64,000 nt of DNA, from NCBI RefSeq assembly GCF_036850765.1, contig NC_089490.1, positions 292,250,982-292,314,981 of the forward strand, read 5' to 3'. Within the stretch, counting starts at the first letter, position 1, and each line of letters starts with the position of its first letter. Position numbers and translations under genes: made by a program. The DNA comes from Saccopteryx bilineata. Lineage: Eukaryota; Chordata; Mammalia; Chiroptera; Emballonuridae. Below the pieces are notes generated by a model that ran no database searches, was not told where the DNA came from, and worked only from the letters and a program-made list of their open reading frames with translations. Positions 21,381 to 32,488 of this stretch are shown in pieces.

Positions 21381-23012
21381 ATGGTGAAGAATTTTATATA
21401 GAGAAGCAGTCATAAAGTAGAAGCAAAATTAAAATGAAAATTAAGTAATTTTGACTGAATATAGAACTGTTATGAAAATTGTGTTTATACCAAGCCAATT
21501 TAATGTCATCATATCTTAAATTCCACTCTCAAACGACTTTTATAAAAATGAATAGCTCTTTTATTCTTAAATTACTGCTAATCTTTAAATTACTATTTAG
21601 GAACATATTAAAATTTGATATAAAATTTGCACTCTAATTGAAACAAAACAAATAGTATCTGAATGAAATACTGCTATATACTTATAGGTTCCAATATATG
21701 CCAAAATAAAGTTCATCAAGCAAGACAAGGACTTTGATTGATTTGCTTTATTAGTGAAGATTTAGGCTTCAGAAGCATTAAAACATTTTAATTACTCCAA
21801 ATCTTGTTAAAGGCATTGGTGCTTATAAATAATGCAATTTGGAATATTACTTATTTACCATGCTGTGGGAATTGTCTTATATATAAAGCTTATGTTGAGG
21901 ACTTTACATGGTATGTCTTATCTAAGACTTTATCACTGCATAAAGTATCATTTGTTCCTCAATAAAGCATAATAATAATACTATGTAAAAATCACAAGGC
22001 TTATGCTGAGCTATCAGACAAGAGTTTTTACTTCTTTGAGGCACTTACAGGCTATCAAAGTAAAACCACTATAAAACTAAAGTGCCAGTGTTATAGGAGA
22101 ACGGGATTCAGGGTCAAGTATGTAGCAACCCAAAGGAAAGTGGTCACTTGTACTTGGAGGTAGGGGTTAGAGTCTTATCAGGGTGGAAAGAAGTAAGTGC
22201 TCTTACTTCAGATGGAATTAAGTTAAAGTGCATTTGATGGCACAAAAGCACTTTCTTAGATACCTATGTCACATCTTCCCCTCACTCATAAATCATTTAA
22301 TACTTCCTTTTCCTGCCTCATTCCCAGGTAACTTAAGCTCATTTTTTGTTTTCACTGAGAAAATAGAAGCAACGAGAAGAGAATGTCTATATGCATCTAC
22401 TGTCAAATTGATCGAATCCATCTCAGTCTATGTTCTTGGCTTTCTTTCTATCAAAATGTACACACTGTTTGGATTCCTTTCTGAGGCAAAAGACCCACTT
22501 GTGATTTTTATCTCTTTTTCTTCTTTTCCTTCACTCAGAAATTGCCCCCCCTACTTCCTCTACCAGTATTTTCTACTGAGTCATTTTTATCAACATTCAT
22601 CTTGGCTTTAATAGATCCCAACTTTAAAAACTGTGCTTTGACTCTGAACTCCTTCCAACTGACATTAGCTTTATTGGCTCCTCAATTAAAAGACATTATT
22701 TGAATTTAAATTTTTCAACCTCTGGTTTACTCCTCCATTTATCCTTTGAAAACACCTCAGTTGTGATTCAGTTCCAGTGACTCCACTGACACAACTCTTC
22801 TCATCATCACTAACAGATCCTAGCTGCCAAATTCAATGGAGAGTTTGAAAACTTTATCTTTCTTAAACTATCAGTAGGATTTGACAAAACCTTATCTAGG
22901 TGACATATATGTGCTGCAAATCTATATCTCTAGCCTATCTATTACTCCCTACCTTCAGAAAAGTACCTCCTTACTTATCTGGACAGGTATGTCTAGGAGA
23001 GATTTCAAACTT
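21381..23012. other. unclassified DNA upstream of the L1
   Basis: A 127-codon frame at 22228-22611 is present but its composition (Phe, Leu, Ser-rich, no domain) and the lack of any related sequence argue against a gene. No nameable repeat. Confidence 0.4.
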
Positions 23013-23031
23013 AATTGTGCACAAAATAGGA

Positions 23032-23039
23032 TGACGTCA
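23032..23039 (+). promoter_or_regulatory. palindromic CRE/ATF site at the L1 5' end
   Basis: TGACGTCA at +3 to +10 of the element. This is the perfect consensus for CREB/ATF factors. Use is inferred from its position. Confidence 0.55.
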
Positions 23040-23044
23040 GAGTA

Positions 23045-23051
23045 ATGGCGG
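23045..23051 (+). promoter_or_regulatory. YY1-like site in the L1 promoter
   Basis: ATGGCGG at +16 to +22. Human L1 has a YY1 site (core ATGG) at about the same distance, where it sets the start of transcription. Confidence 0.5.
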
Positions 23052-23469
23052 AGTAGGAAGCGATACCGATAAATCTCCCCCAAAACTCAACAAGATCTTC
23101 AACCAGAAACAGAAAAACCTATACTTGGAGCTTCCAGATTCTTCGCAATACACCCAAAGGTATGATTGAGTGAAAAATTGGCTAAATATATAACCAAACC
23201 CCGAAGGAAATAGGGAGTAAGAAATGCTCCGCCTTCCTCACTAACCTAAACAGGGCGGCTTTTTCTGGTAACTGTGAATATAGAAACTGAGGCGGGCAAA
23301 GGGGGTGAATAGATCCAGGCCGCCTCAGCAAAAACGGCCGAACCAGGCTGTGGCTCAGAGATCCAAGCCGAGGAAAATCTGATCCTGTGGCAACCCGGGC
23401 AATACAAGCTAACACTCGCGCCAAACCCAAACAAAGAAAGACAAGCGGAGCGGCCATTTTACCCGGTCT

Positions 23470-24070
23470 CCTGGTCGGTGCGCAGTTAGTGGAAGAGAGA
23501 TTTCTTCCTAAGCCGCGGAAGTGGGTGCCCGTGTTGCCCCACGGAGAGGCAGGGTCAGAGGCCTTTCTGTGGGCTGAGGGCAGAGTCTCTGGGAAGCCCC
23601 AGCGCCCTGGGAAAGCCACGCACGGGAGGGAGTGAGAACTAATCCCAACGGTGGAGATTTTCCGTGCTGGAGGCTGTATCACTCAGAGGGAACCACGGCC
23701 GGCCTCATATCCTGGTTTGCGCGCGCAGATAAGGAGTGAGCGATTCCTCCGAGTGCCTCGGCAGTGCGCGCCCATGTTATCGCACAGAGGGGCAGAGTCA
23801 GGGGCCTTTGTGTGGGCCAAAGTGGAATCTCGGGCCGCCCCAGCGCCTTGCAAAAGCCGCACACGGGGACGGAGCGAGACTCAATTCCAATGCTGCAACT
23901 TTTCCCTGCGGTTGGGGGTTTCACTCAGAGCGTGAGACTGCTGGCCGGATATCCTGGTTGCAGACAGTGAGTGAGAGTTTCCTCCAAGCGCCCCGGAAGT
24001 GGGCGCCCGCTTGTGTTACCGGATAGAGTGGCAGAGCCAGAGGTCTTCGAGTGGGCGGAAAGCCCGCCTG
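23470..24070 (+). repeat. tandem promoter units in the L1 5' UTR
   Basis: Units start with CCTGGT at 23470, 23711 and 23953, giving periods of 241 and 242 bp. Shared landmarks in order: GAGTGAG-like and CCTCCAAG-like block, GGAAGTGGG(C/T)GCCCG, CAGAGGCAGGGTCAG-like block, CCCAGCGCC, CACTCAGAG, then GGATAT/CTCATAT before the next unit. Two units are full; the third stops about 120 bp in. Copies are clearly diverged, so this is not a sequencing duplication. Confidence 0.75.
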
Positions 24071-25475
24071 ATTATGCTAGCAGCTCTGACTGACTGAGCC
24101 TTACCCAGAGCCCTGTGCTGAGTGGAAATAGAGTGGGGAGTTGCCAGCAATTTGAGCCTCTTACTATCCAGGCAGAGGCAGCAGCAACCCCATACCTGGA
24201 CTATCAGGCTACTAATTGAGGAAGGAAAGACTAGGAGAAAGGCTCCAGGAACACGGACTCTCTCACTGTCGGAGCCTATAAATGCTAATGAGCCTTGACT
24301 CCCAACGAGAATAAAGCACAATACATGACATTGCCATAGAGACTTATCAACTGCAAACCTCTACCTGAGCGTGCCAAAGGGGCAGAACCCGGGGTACAGA
24401 GTCACCAACCAGGAAGAGGGAGAGAAAAGAAAAAGCAAGAAGATAACCTCTCAAAATCAAGAATAATCTGCAGACTTTATAACCTATCCCATTTTATTAT
24501 ATTTGTTCGTTTGTTTCTCTTATCTTCATTCTTGAGATTTTTTTTTCCTCCTCCAATTTGGCCGATTAACTCTCTACCGGTCTTACTCTCTCCTCTACCT
24601 GAACTACACTACCCATAAGTGTTACATCTCCCATTATCATTTCTCTTCCTTTCTCTCTATGAGGGTTGCACTCCAAAACCCTTAACTCTCTCTCTCTCTC
24701 TCTCCTTTCTTTTTTCTTCTTTTAGTGGTTCCCTCTTTTTTTCTCTCTCTCTCTTTCTTTTCTCCCTCTATATTAGTTTCTTCCTTTCTCCTTTACATCT
24801 CCTCTCATTCAAACCTCAATAACAAACAAATTATCTTATCTGGGACTCAAACCTATGTTTGTGGCATTTTGGGGGGTTTTTACTTCACCTTTTTAACTCA
24901 CTAGCAGTGCTCCCATCCCTGGCTCTCCATATTATCTAGTTCTTGTTCCACTAAATACAATAGTAAGTTTTTAATTTGTCCCCCCATTTTTCCATTTTCC
25001 TCTTATTCCTCTCATCATAACTCTTAGAAAACCAACACCTAAAAGCAAATCATTTTATTCTTGACCCAAATTTTTTCCTTATTTGCTTTTTGTGGGTCCA
25101 TACGCTCTTTTTTTTTTCTTTTTTCTTTTTTTTTTTTTTTCCTTTTTTTTTTTTTTTTTTTTTTTTTCTTTCTCTCTTTTTTAACCCTTTATTACTTTTC
25201 CCCAATTCAGGCCCTCCATCACAGGCATTGTTTGTTATAACTCACAGTCCACCACAAGATTTTCTCAAGAAAGAGGGGAGAGGAGAGGAGAGGAAAAAAA
25301 GAGGGGGGGAATAATTTCCTTTTTTAAAAAATTTTTATTTTATTTTATTTTTCTTTATTTCATTATTAATTTTTTTTTAAAAAAAACAACTCTTTTCGAT
25401 TTGTTATTTTTTTATTTTTTTAACTTTTTATTCTTTATTAAATCTCATTAATACTATCAACAAAACCACCCTCAG

Positions 25476-26471
25476 ATGCCATTAAGGAAGAGAAAATCGA
25501 ATATCATGGATACAAAAGAAAGAGAGGTAACACAACTAGATGAGGAAAAATCTATGGAGAAAAAATTTAATATATTGGAAACCTTGGAGCTAAATGACAG
25601 AGAATTCAAGATAGAAATCCTAAAAATCCTCCGAGATATACAAGAAAACACAGAAAGGCAATATAGGGAGCTCAGAAAACAACTCCATGAACACAAAGAA
25701 TATATGTCCAAGGAAATTGAAACTATAAAAACAAATCAAACAGAGATGAAAAACTCAATTCACGAGCTGAAAAACGAAGTAACAAGCTTAGCTAATAGAA
25801 CAGGTCAGATAGAAGAGAGGATTAGTGAAATAGAAGACAAGCAACTTGAGGCACAACAGAGAGAAGAAGAAAGAGACTCAAAAATTAAAAAAAATGAGAT
25901 AGCCCTACAAGAATTATCTGACTCCATCAAAAAGAATAACATAAGAATAATAGGTATATCAGAGGGAGAAGAGAGAGAAAATGGAATGGAGAACATACTT
26001 AAACAAATAATTGATGAGAACTTCCCAAGCCTGTGGAAAGAACTAAAGCCTCAAGTTCAAGAAGCAAACAGAACTCCAAGTTTTCTTAACCCCAACAAAC
26101 CTACTCCAAGGCATATCATAATGAAATTGACACAAACCAATGACAAAGAAAAAATTCTCAAGGCAGCCAGGGAAAAGAAGAATACAACATATAAAGGAAG
26201 GCCCATTAGATTATCATCAGATTTCTCAGCAGAAACTCTACAAGCTAGAAGAGAGTGGACCCCAATATTTAAAGTCCTGAAAGAGAGGAACTTTCAGACA
26301 CGAATACTATACCCATCAAAGCTATCCTTCAAATATGAAGGAGAAATAAAAACATTCACAGATACAGAAAAGATGAGGGAATTTATCATCAGAAAACCCC
26401 CACTCCAGAAATTACTAAAGGGGGTTCTCCAATCAGATACAAAGAACAAAAAAAAACAGAGCCACAAGTAA
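25476..26471 (+). CDS. L1 ORF1p, RNA-binding chaperone
   Basis: 331 codons, intact; human ORF1p is 338. Residues about 15-150 are an extended coiled coil (repeated Glu/Lys/Leu/Ile heptads) that would make a trimer. An RRM-like domain follows at about 155-255 (NNIRIIGI, then PRHIIMKL). The C-terminal domain at about 255-320 has the family block RRPIRLSSDFS-like with ARREW and ILYPSKLSF. ORF1p coats L1 RNA in cytoplasmic particles and acts as a nucleic acid chaperone. The stop is at 26469-26471. No lesion is visible. Start chosen at the first ATG of the homologous frame. Confidence 0.92.
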   Translation: MPLRKRKSNIMDTKEREVTQLDEEKSMEKKFNILETLELNDREFKIEILKILRDIQENTERQYRELRKQLHEHKEYMSKEIETIKTNQTEMKNSIHELKNEVTSLANRTGQIEERISEIEDKQLEAQQREEERDSKIKKNEIALQELSDSIKKNNIRIIGISEGEERENGMENILKQIIDENFPSLWKELKPQVQEANRTPSFLNPNKPTPRHIIMKLTQTNDKEKILKAAREKKNTTYKGRPIRLSSDFSAETLQARREWTPIFKVLKERNFQTRILYPSKLSFKYEGEIKTFTDTEKMREFIIRKPPLQKLLKGVLQSDTKNKKKQSHK

Positions 26472-26796
26472 AAGCTCCAAGAAGAACACAATAAAACCAA
26501 ATTTAAACTGTGACAACAACAAAAAGAAAGAGGGGGAGAAGACGGAGATTAACAGTAGCAAAGACGATGGAGTGCAAAAGTACTCACAAAATAGTTCGCT
26601 ACAATGAACAGGGTAGGGACCCTTTTCATTACTCAAAGGTAACCACCATTGAAAAAACCACCACAGAAGCACATGAGATAAAAAAGATAGCAACAGAGGA
26701 AAGATGTATGGAATACAACCAAATAAAAACAAAAGATAGAAAAACGAAAGAGAAGGATCAAACAAGACACAAAACTAACAGAAAGCAAGGTATAAA
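26472..26796 (+). other. L1 inter-ORF spacer
   Basis: 325 bp, A-rich, far longer than the roughly 60 bp of human L1. A 98-codon frame at 26510-26806 overlaps the ORF2 start but is Lys/Thr-rich and likely chance. Confidence 0.7.
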
Positions 26797-29700
26797 ATGG
26801 CAATAGGGAACTCACAAGTATCAATAATTACACTAAATGTAAATGGATTAAACTCACCAATAAAAAGGCACAGAGTAGCAGAATGGATTAAAAAAGAAAA
26901 TCCAACTGTATGCTGCCTACAGGAAACTCATCTAAGTAACAAGGATAAAAACAAATTCAAAGTGAAAGGCTGGAAAACAATACTCCAAGCAAATAACATC
27001 CAAAAAAAAGCAGGTGTAGCAATACTCATATCGGATAATGCTGACTACAAGACAGGAAAAGTACTTAGAGACAAAAATGGCCATTTCATAATGGCTAAGG
27101 GGACACTGAATCAAGAAGACATAACAATTCTTAATATATATGCACCAAACCAAGGAGCACCAAAATATATAAGACAGCTACTTATTGATCTTAAAACAAA
27201 AACTGACAAAAATACAATCATACTTGGAGACCTCAATACACCGCTGACGGCTCTAGATCGGTCATCCAAACAGAGAATCAACAAAGACATAGTGGCCTTA
27301 AACAAAACACTAGAGCACCTGGATATGATAGACATCTACAGGACATTTCATCCCAAAGTGACTGAGTATACATTTTTCTCCAGTGTACATGGATCATTCT
27401 CAAGAATTGACCATATGTTGGGCCACAAAAACAATATCAGCAAATTCAGAAAAATTGAAGTTGTACCAAGCATATTTTCTGATCATAAAGCCTTGAAACT
27501 AGAATTCAACTGCAAAAAAGAGGAAAAAAATCCCACAAAAATGTGGAAACTAAACAACATACTTTTAAAAAATGAATGGGTCAAAAAAGAAATAAGTGCA
27601 GAGATCAAAAGATATATACAGACTAATGAAAATGACAATACGACATATCAGAATCTATGGGATGCAGCAAAAGCAGTGATAAGAGGGAAGTTCATATTGC
27701 TTCAGGCATATATGAACAAACAAGAGAGAGCCCAAGTGAACCACTTAACTTCCCACCTTAAGGAACTGGAAAAAGAAGAACAAAGACAACCCAAAACCAG
27801 CCGAAGAAAGGAGATAATAAAAATCAGAGCAGAAATAAATGAATTAGAGAACAGAAAAACTATAGAAAAAATTAATAGAACAAGGAGCTGGTTCTTTGAA
27901 AAGATCAACAAAATTGACAAACCCTTGGCAAGACTTACCAAGGAAAAAAGAGAAAGAACACATATAAACAAAATACAAAATGAAAGAGGAGAAATCACCA
28001 CGGACACCGTAGAGATACAAAGAATTATTGTAGAATACTATGAAAAACTTTATGCCACTAAATTCAACAACCTAGAAGAAATGGATAAATTCCTAGAACA
28101 ATACAACCTTCCTAGACTGAGTCAAGAAGAAGCAGAAAGCCTAAACAGACCTATCAGTAGAGAAGAAATAGAAAAAACCATTAAAAACCTCCCCAAAAAT
28201 AAAAGTCCAGGCCCTGACGGCTATACCAGCGAATTTTATCAAACATTCAAAGAAGACTTGGTTCCTATTCTACTCAAAGTCTTCCAAAAAATTGAAGAAG
28301 AAGCAATACTTCCAAACACATTTTATGAGGCCAACATAACCCTCATACCAAAACCAGGCAAGGATGGCACAAAAAAAGAAAACTACAGACCAATATCTCT
28401 AATGAATACAGATGGTAAAATACTAAACAAAATACTAGCAAATCGAATACAACAACATATTAAAAAAATAATACATCATGATCAAGTGGGATTCATCCCA
28501 GAATCTCAAGGATGGTTCAACATACGTAAAACGGTTAATGTAATACACCATATCAACAAAACAAAGAACAAAAACCACATGATCTTATCAATAGACGCAG
28601 AAAAGGCTTTCGATAAAATACAACACAATTTTATGTTTAAGACTCTCAACAAAATGGGTATAGAAGGAAAATATCTCAACATGATAAAGGCCATATATGA
28701 TAAACCATCAGCTAACATCATATTAAATGGCACTAAACTGAAGGCTTTCCCCCTTAAATCAGGAACAAGACAGGGTTGTCCACTCTCTCCACTCTTATTT
28801 AATGTGGTACTAGAGGTTCTAGCCAGAGCAATCAGACAAGACAAAGAAATAAAAGGCATCCATATCGGAAAAGAAGAAGTAAAGGTATCACTTTTTGCAG
28901 ATGATATGATCCTATACATCGAAAACCCCAAAGAATCCACAAAAAGACTACTAGAAACAATAAGCCAATACAGTAAGGTCGCAGGATACAAAATTAACAT
29001 ACAGAAGTCAATAGCCTTTCTATATGCCAACAATGAAACAACTGAGAAGGAACTCCAAAGAATAATCCCCTTCACGATTGCAACAAAAAAAATAAAATAC
29101 TTAGGAATAAACATAACAAAGAATGTAAAGGACTTATATAATGAAAACTATAAACCATTGTTAAGGGAAATCGAAAAAGATATAATGAGATGGAAGAATA
29201 TACCTTGTTCTTGGCTAGGAAGAATAAATATAATCAAGATGGCTATATTACCCAAAGCAATATACAAATTTAATGCAATTCCCATCAAAATTCCAATGAC
29301 ATTTTTTAAAGAAATAGAGCAAAAAATCATCAGATTTATATGGAACTATAAAAAACCCCGAATAGCCAAAGCAATCCTAAAGAAAAAGAATGAAGCTGGG
29401 GGCATAACAATACCTGACTTCAAACTCTATTATAGGGCCACAACAATCAAAACAGCATGGTATTGGCAGAAAAATAGACATTCAGACCAATGGAACAGAA
29501 TAGAAAGTCCAGAAATAAAACCACATATATATAGTCAAATAATTTTTGATAAAGGGGCCAACAACACACAATGGAGAAAAGAAAGCCTCTTCAATAAATG
29601 GTGCTGGGAAAACTGGAAAGCCACATGCAAAAGAATGAAACTGGACTACAGTCTCTCCCCCTGTACAAAAATTAACTCAAAATGGATCAAAGATCTAAAC

Positions 29701-30072
29701 ATAAGACCTGAAACAATTAAGTACATAGAAGAAGACATAGGTACTCAACTCATGGACCTGGGTTTTAAAGAGCATTTTATGAATTTGACTCCAATGGCAA
29801 GAGAAGTGAAGGCAAAAATTAATGAATGGGACTACATCAGACTAAGAAGTTTTTGCTCAGCAAGGGAAACTGATAACAAAATAAACAGAAAGCCAACTAA
29901 ATGGGAAATGATATTTTCAAACAACAGCTCAGATAAGGGCCTAATATCCAAAATATACAAAGAACTCATAAAACTCAACAACAAACAAACAAACAATCCA
30001 ATTGTGCACAAAATAGAACTCTGTAATTCCCTCATCAAACCTACACCTTTTGTAGCACTCCAACCTCAATAA
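26797..30072 (+). pseudogene. L1 ORF2p, endonuclease and reverse transcriptase, C-terminus lost
   Basis: 1091 codons open, against about 1275 in human L1. The apurinic-like endonuclease fills residues 1-240 with N14, E43, the GDLNTPL block and [10 protein letters not shown] all present. Reverse transcriptase lies at about 450-780: [28 protein letters not shown], and FADD at 700-703. About 1068 codons come from the element. The last 23 or so, including a Leu-Ile-Lys stretch before the stop at 30070-30072, are read through the target duplication into flanking DNA. The cysteine-rich C-terminal domain, needed for L1 movement, is missing, as is the 3' UTR. So although catalytic motifs are intact this copy should not be autonomous. 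Confidence 0.92.
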
Positions 30073-30175
30073 AAAGGTATATCTATTCTCCTACTAACTC
30101 AGACCAACTTATAGAATTATCTTTGGGCCTTCTCCATCATATTTTGTATTCTAATACATCAATAATACTATTGAT
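30017..30175. other. short flank between L1 and hAT element
   Basis: No gene seen. It supplies the last codons of the truncated L1 ORF2 frame. Confidence 0.5.
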
Positions 30176-30404
30176 CAGGGGTCCCCAAACTACAGCCCGC
30201 GGGCTATATGTGGCCCCCTGAGGCCATTTTCTGGCCCCTGCTGCACTTCTGGAAGGGGCACCTCTTTCAAAGCGCGGCGTCGCTCATGTACAATACTAGT
30301 TCCAGTGACACGGGATTCACGAGTCATGGCTCCAGAAGTGCGTCATATCACTTGTTACAGCTAGCAGTGACAAATTAGGGACCGGACATTGACCATCTCA
30401 TTAG

Positions 30405-30744
30405 TGTTGGAATCCATGGGAGTCCGAAAGAGACCAGAGTAACAGGCTTTATTGAAAAGAAGAAAGGAACCCTGCCGGGCACTTCTCTGGGGGAGAAGAG
30501 CATCGGTTACAGACTAGGGGAAAATTATATAGTGTTTGGGAGAGCCTGAGGGGATACTGAAGCAAAAGTCCTGGTATGTTCCCTTTTACGGTTTTAGGAT
30601 TTCGGCTTTCTGGAATGCTCCTTCTTGGGGCAGGATGATCAGCTTTCTGAAATTCTTCTGTCTCAGGGGTGATAGTCAGTAAGGGTGAGGTCTGACAGAT
30701 AAGTGGAACATCAAGAGGGCAGTTTGAAATTCATGTATCTATCA
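30405..30744 (-). mobile_element. 3' LTR of the gamma ERV
   Basis: On the minus strand runs from TGATAGATACATGAATTTC to CCCATGGATTCCAACA. It carries AATAAA in the phrase TTCAATAAAGCCTGTTAC, near 30444-30455. Confidence 0.88.
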
Positions 30745-31698
30745 TTTCTCAACTCTGTGGTTACATATAAAAGAAAGGCAGTTATTAATTTTATAATATA
30801 TGGTGTGGGGTGACAAGGAGAAAGAGGAGAAAAATTGAAAAATTATTGCTTCTTCTGGAAGAAACTCAAGAAAAGAACCTTGCCAAGCCAAGTCTCTCAT
30901 CCAGTTAAGGAGGTCATCAATTTCCGTGCTATAAGGTCTGAACCATGTGATGTCTTCGAAAACCTGAGTGAGGAAGTAAAAAAATTTTGCGAGGTAATAA
31001 TTGTTAGTTGCTTGCTGTGAGTACCAATTGGACAGGGTGACATGGTGATACAGGGTCTCCTGGATGAGCCTCATGAGACATGCTGATCTGGTTACTCTCG
31101 ACAGGGAGGATATGTGGAAATTTTTAGAGACAGGGAACCTATTGGTATAAGTTTTTAGAAGGCCTGAGTATGTGTGGTTTAAAAGGAAGAGGGTTTGGAG
31201 AATATTCAGGAGGGAACTTCTTGGGCTGAGGGGCAGCTTCTTCCTGCTGTCATCCCTACCTATTTGATGTTTCCCTTGTAAAGTTCTCCTTGGGGTATTG
31301 AGGAATAGGAGAATTTGATTGTAGGTAATCCTAGAGATTTCTGTCATCTGGGCCTGTAGGAACTTGATAAAGAAGAGGGCAAATATTTGGAGACCAGAAA
31401 TGCAGAGATAAGGAGGGTTGTATAGCAGGGGCAGGAGGTGAAAGTTCTTCTATGATAAAGTTAGAGATATTCTTTCCTAGCAGCCCTGGAGAGAGCAGTT
31501 AATTTGAGCTAAAAGAAATGTTTCATGTCTGTTTGTAGGCTCTTTTTTAGCCAAGACCCAGCGATCTTGTCTCCTTACTATGTGCAGGATAAAAAGACTG
31601 AGAAGTGTTAAGAAGTGAATGTTATTCATTCTTCTAGTTCTTCAGGGATACAGGAGAGCTTTAGGGTTAGGGGACCTGTAAGGGTTGAAAAATAAGAT
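30745..31698 (-). other. unexplained segment between env and the 3' LTR
   Basis: About 0.95 kb. It holds a 201-codon open frame in ERV orientation (31347 down to 30742) that ends on the first bases of the LTR. I do not recognise it: no signal peptide or zinc motif, basic near the start, aromatic-rich later. Gamma ERVs normally have little DNA here. It could be an accessory or captured segment, or chance. Confidence 0.4.
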
Positions 31699-32349
31699 TT
31701 AGGAGGTTTGCTGATACAGGGTTTCAGATTTTTCTGTTTTGCGAGGGTAGGTTTCAGGGTTGGTGTGTAGGGTTAGGTAGATTTTTCCAATTTTCTGACT
31801 GGCAGAGGTCTGCATGAGGTTCTGTAAGAAACTAGTCAACAGACATAAGAGGCAGGGTCCAAAAGTTAGAAAAATAAATAGGAGAGTGAGTGGACTAATG
31901 AAAGGCAACAGTCAAGACACCCAGTTTGTGCGAAACCACTGATTCCATGTTTACAAATTAGCTGAGCTTCAGATAGAGAGAAAATAGGAATAAGACAGGG
32001 AAGTGGCCAGTCCCCCTGCCCCTAGACCTACTTCTGTAGATATTCCTAAAGCAACAAGAGGAGGGATTACCTGTACAGCTCGTTTGGTCCTTAGATTGAT
32101 GGGTAGTGTACTAGGAATTGAAAGAGGCTCATGGGGTGGGATTAGGTTGATATTTTGGGTGAGATAGATTAGGGTACAGGTTTCTGTCCAATTAGTAAGG
32201 AGACATATATAGGTGCTGGTCCCATATGAGTAGAAAACCCCTGATTGGGTGAGGTAGGCTGAGAGGTGAATAGAGAATAGAAGGAAAAGGGGTCGGTTTT
32301 GTTTTTCTGTTTCTGAGCTCCAGATGCTCAGGGTGAAGGAAAGAGTCAC
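31699..32349 (-). pseudogene. env: env remnant of the gamma ERV
   Basis: Two pieces. 32349-31969 keeps the end of the surface subunit (YICLLTNWTETCTLIYL block), a furin-like site RTKR and the start of the fusion peptide (AVQVIPPLVALGI). 31908-31699 keeps the membrane anchor and tail (LLFIFLTFGPCLLCLL). The TM ectodomain, including any immunosuppressive-type and CX6CC region, is absent, and nearly all the receptor-binding part is missing. Not functional. Confidence 0.8.
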
Positions 32350-32488
32350 CCTTAGCAGCAGTGGGAGTTGTCAGGATCATGGTGTGTGGACCTGTCCATG
32401 TGAAAGTTAGTCCTTGCGTGATGTAATGCTGGAAGCACCTCTTGGACAGTCTTTGAACAGTTTGCTGAGTAACCTGTAAATCCTGCAA
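32330..32488 (-). pseudogene. pol: integrase C-terminal remnant of the gamma ERV
   Basis: Codes TWTGPHTMILTTPTAAK, the C-terminal domain landmark of gammaretroviral integrase. It runs almost directly into env; the catalytic core is gone. Confidence 0.7.

Larger units (their letters stand above)
23030..25475 (+). promoter_or_regulatory. L1 5' UTR and promoter region
   Basis: About 2.4 kb. The first kilobase is GC-rich with CpGs (CpG-island-like, unlike the flanks) and contains tandem units at 23470-24070. The second half is pyrimidine-rich, with a T-dominated run at 25108-25170. Human L1 5' UTRs are about 0.9 kb, so this is long; mouse L1 uses tandem promoter monomers in a similar way. Confidence 0.8.
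23030..29999 (+). mobile_element. 5'-complete, 3'-truncated LINE-1
   Basis: 6970 bp between perfect 17-bp duplications. It has a full 5' UTR, a complete ORF1 and ORF2 through the reverse transcriptase, then stops inside ORF2 without 3' UTR or poly(A). Loss of the 3' end at the integration point, with the 5' end kept, is the reverse of the usual L1 truncation. ORFs are open, so the insertion is not old. Confidence 0.92.
23013..30016. repeat. 17-bp target-site duplication of the L1
   Basis: AATTGTGCACAAAATAG at 23013-23029 and again at 30000-30016, perfect. The base pair step at the nick is TT/AATT, close to the L1 endonuclease preference TT/AAAA. The right copy follows ORF2 sequence directly with no poly(A) tail. 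Confidence 0.93.

Noticed and set aside
22228..22611. 127-codon open frame on the plus strand
   Set aside because: Low-complexity Phe/Leu/Ser-rich translation, no domain, no neighbouring exon structure; it fits chance in pyrimidine-rich DNA.
23182..23682. 166-codon minus-strand frame in the L1 5' UTR, a possible antisense ORF like primate L1 ORF0
   Set aside because: GC-rich DNA gives long chance frames; the protein shows no L1 ORF0 features I can verify and the tandem units do not keep the frame evenly.
26510..26806. 98-codon frame between L1 ORF1 and ORF2
   Set aside because: Lys/Thr-rich product of A-rich spacer; no similarity to a known L1 product.
28506..29114. 202-codon minus-strand frame opposite L1 ORF2
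   Set aside because: Shadow of the A-rich ORF2 coding strand; the translation is Leu/Ile/Ser/Phe-rich without motifs.
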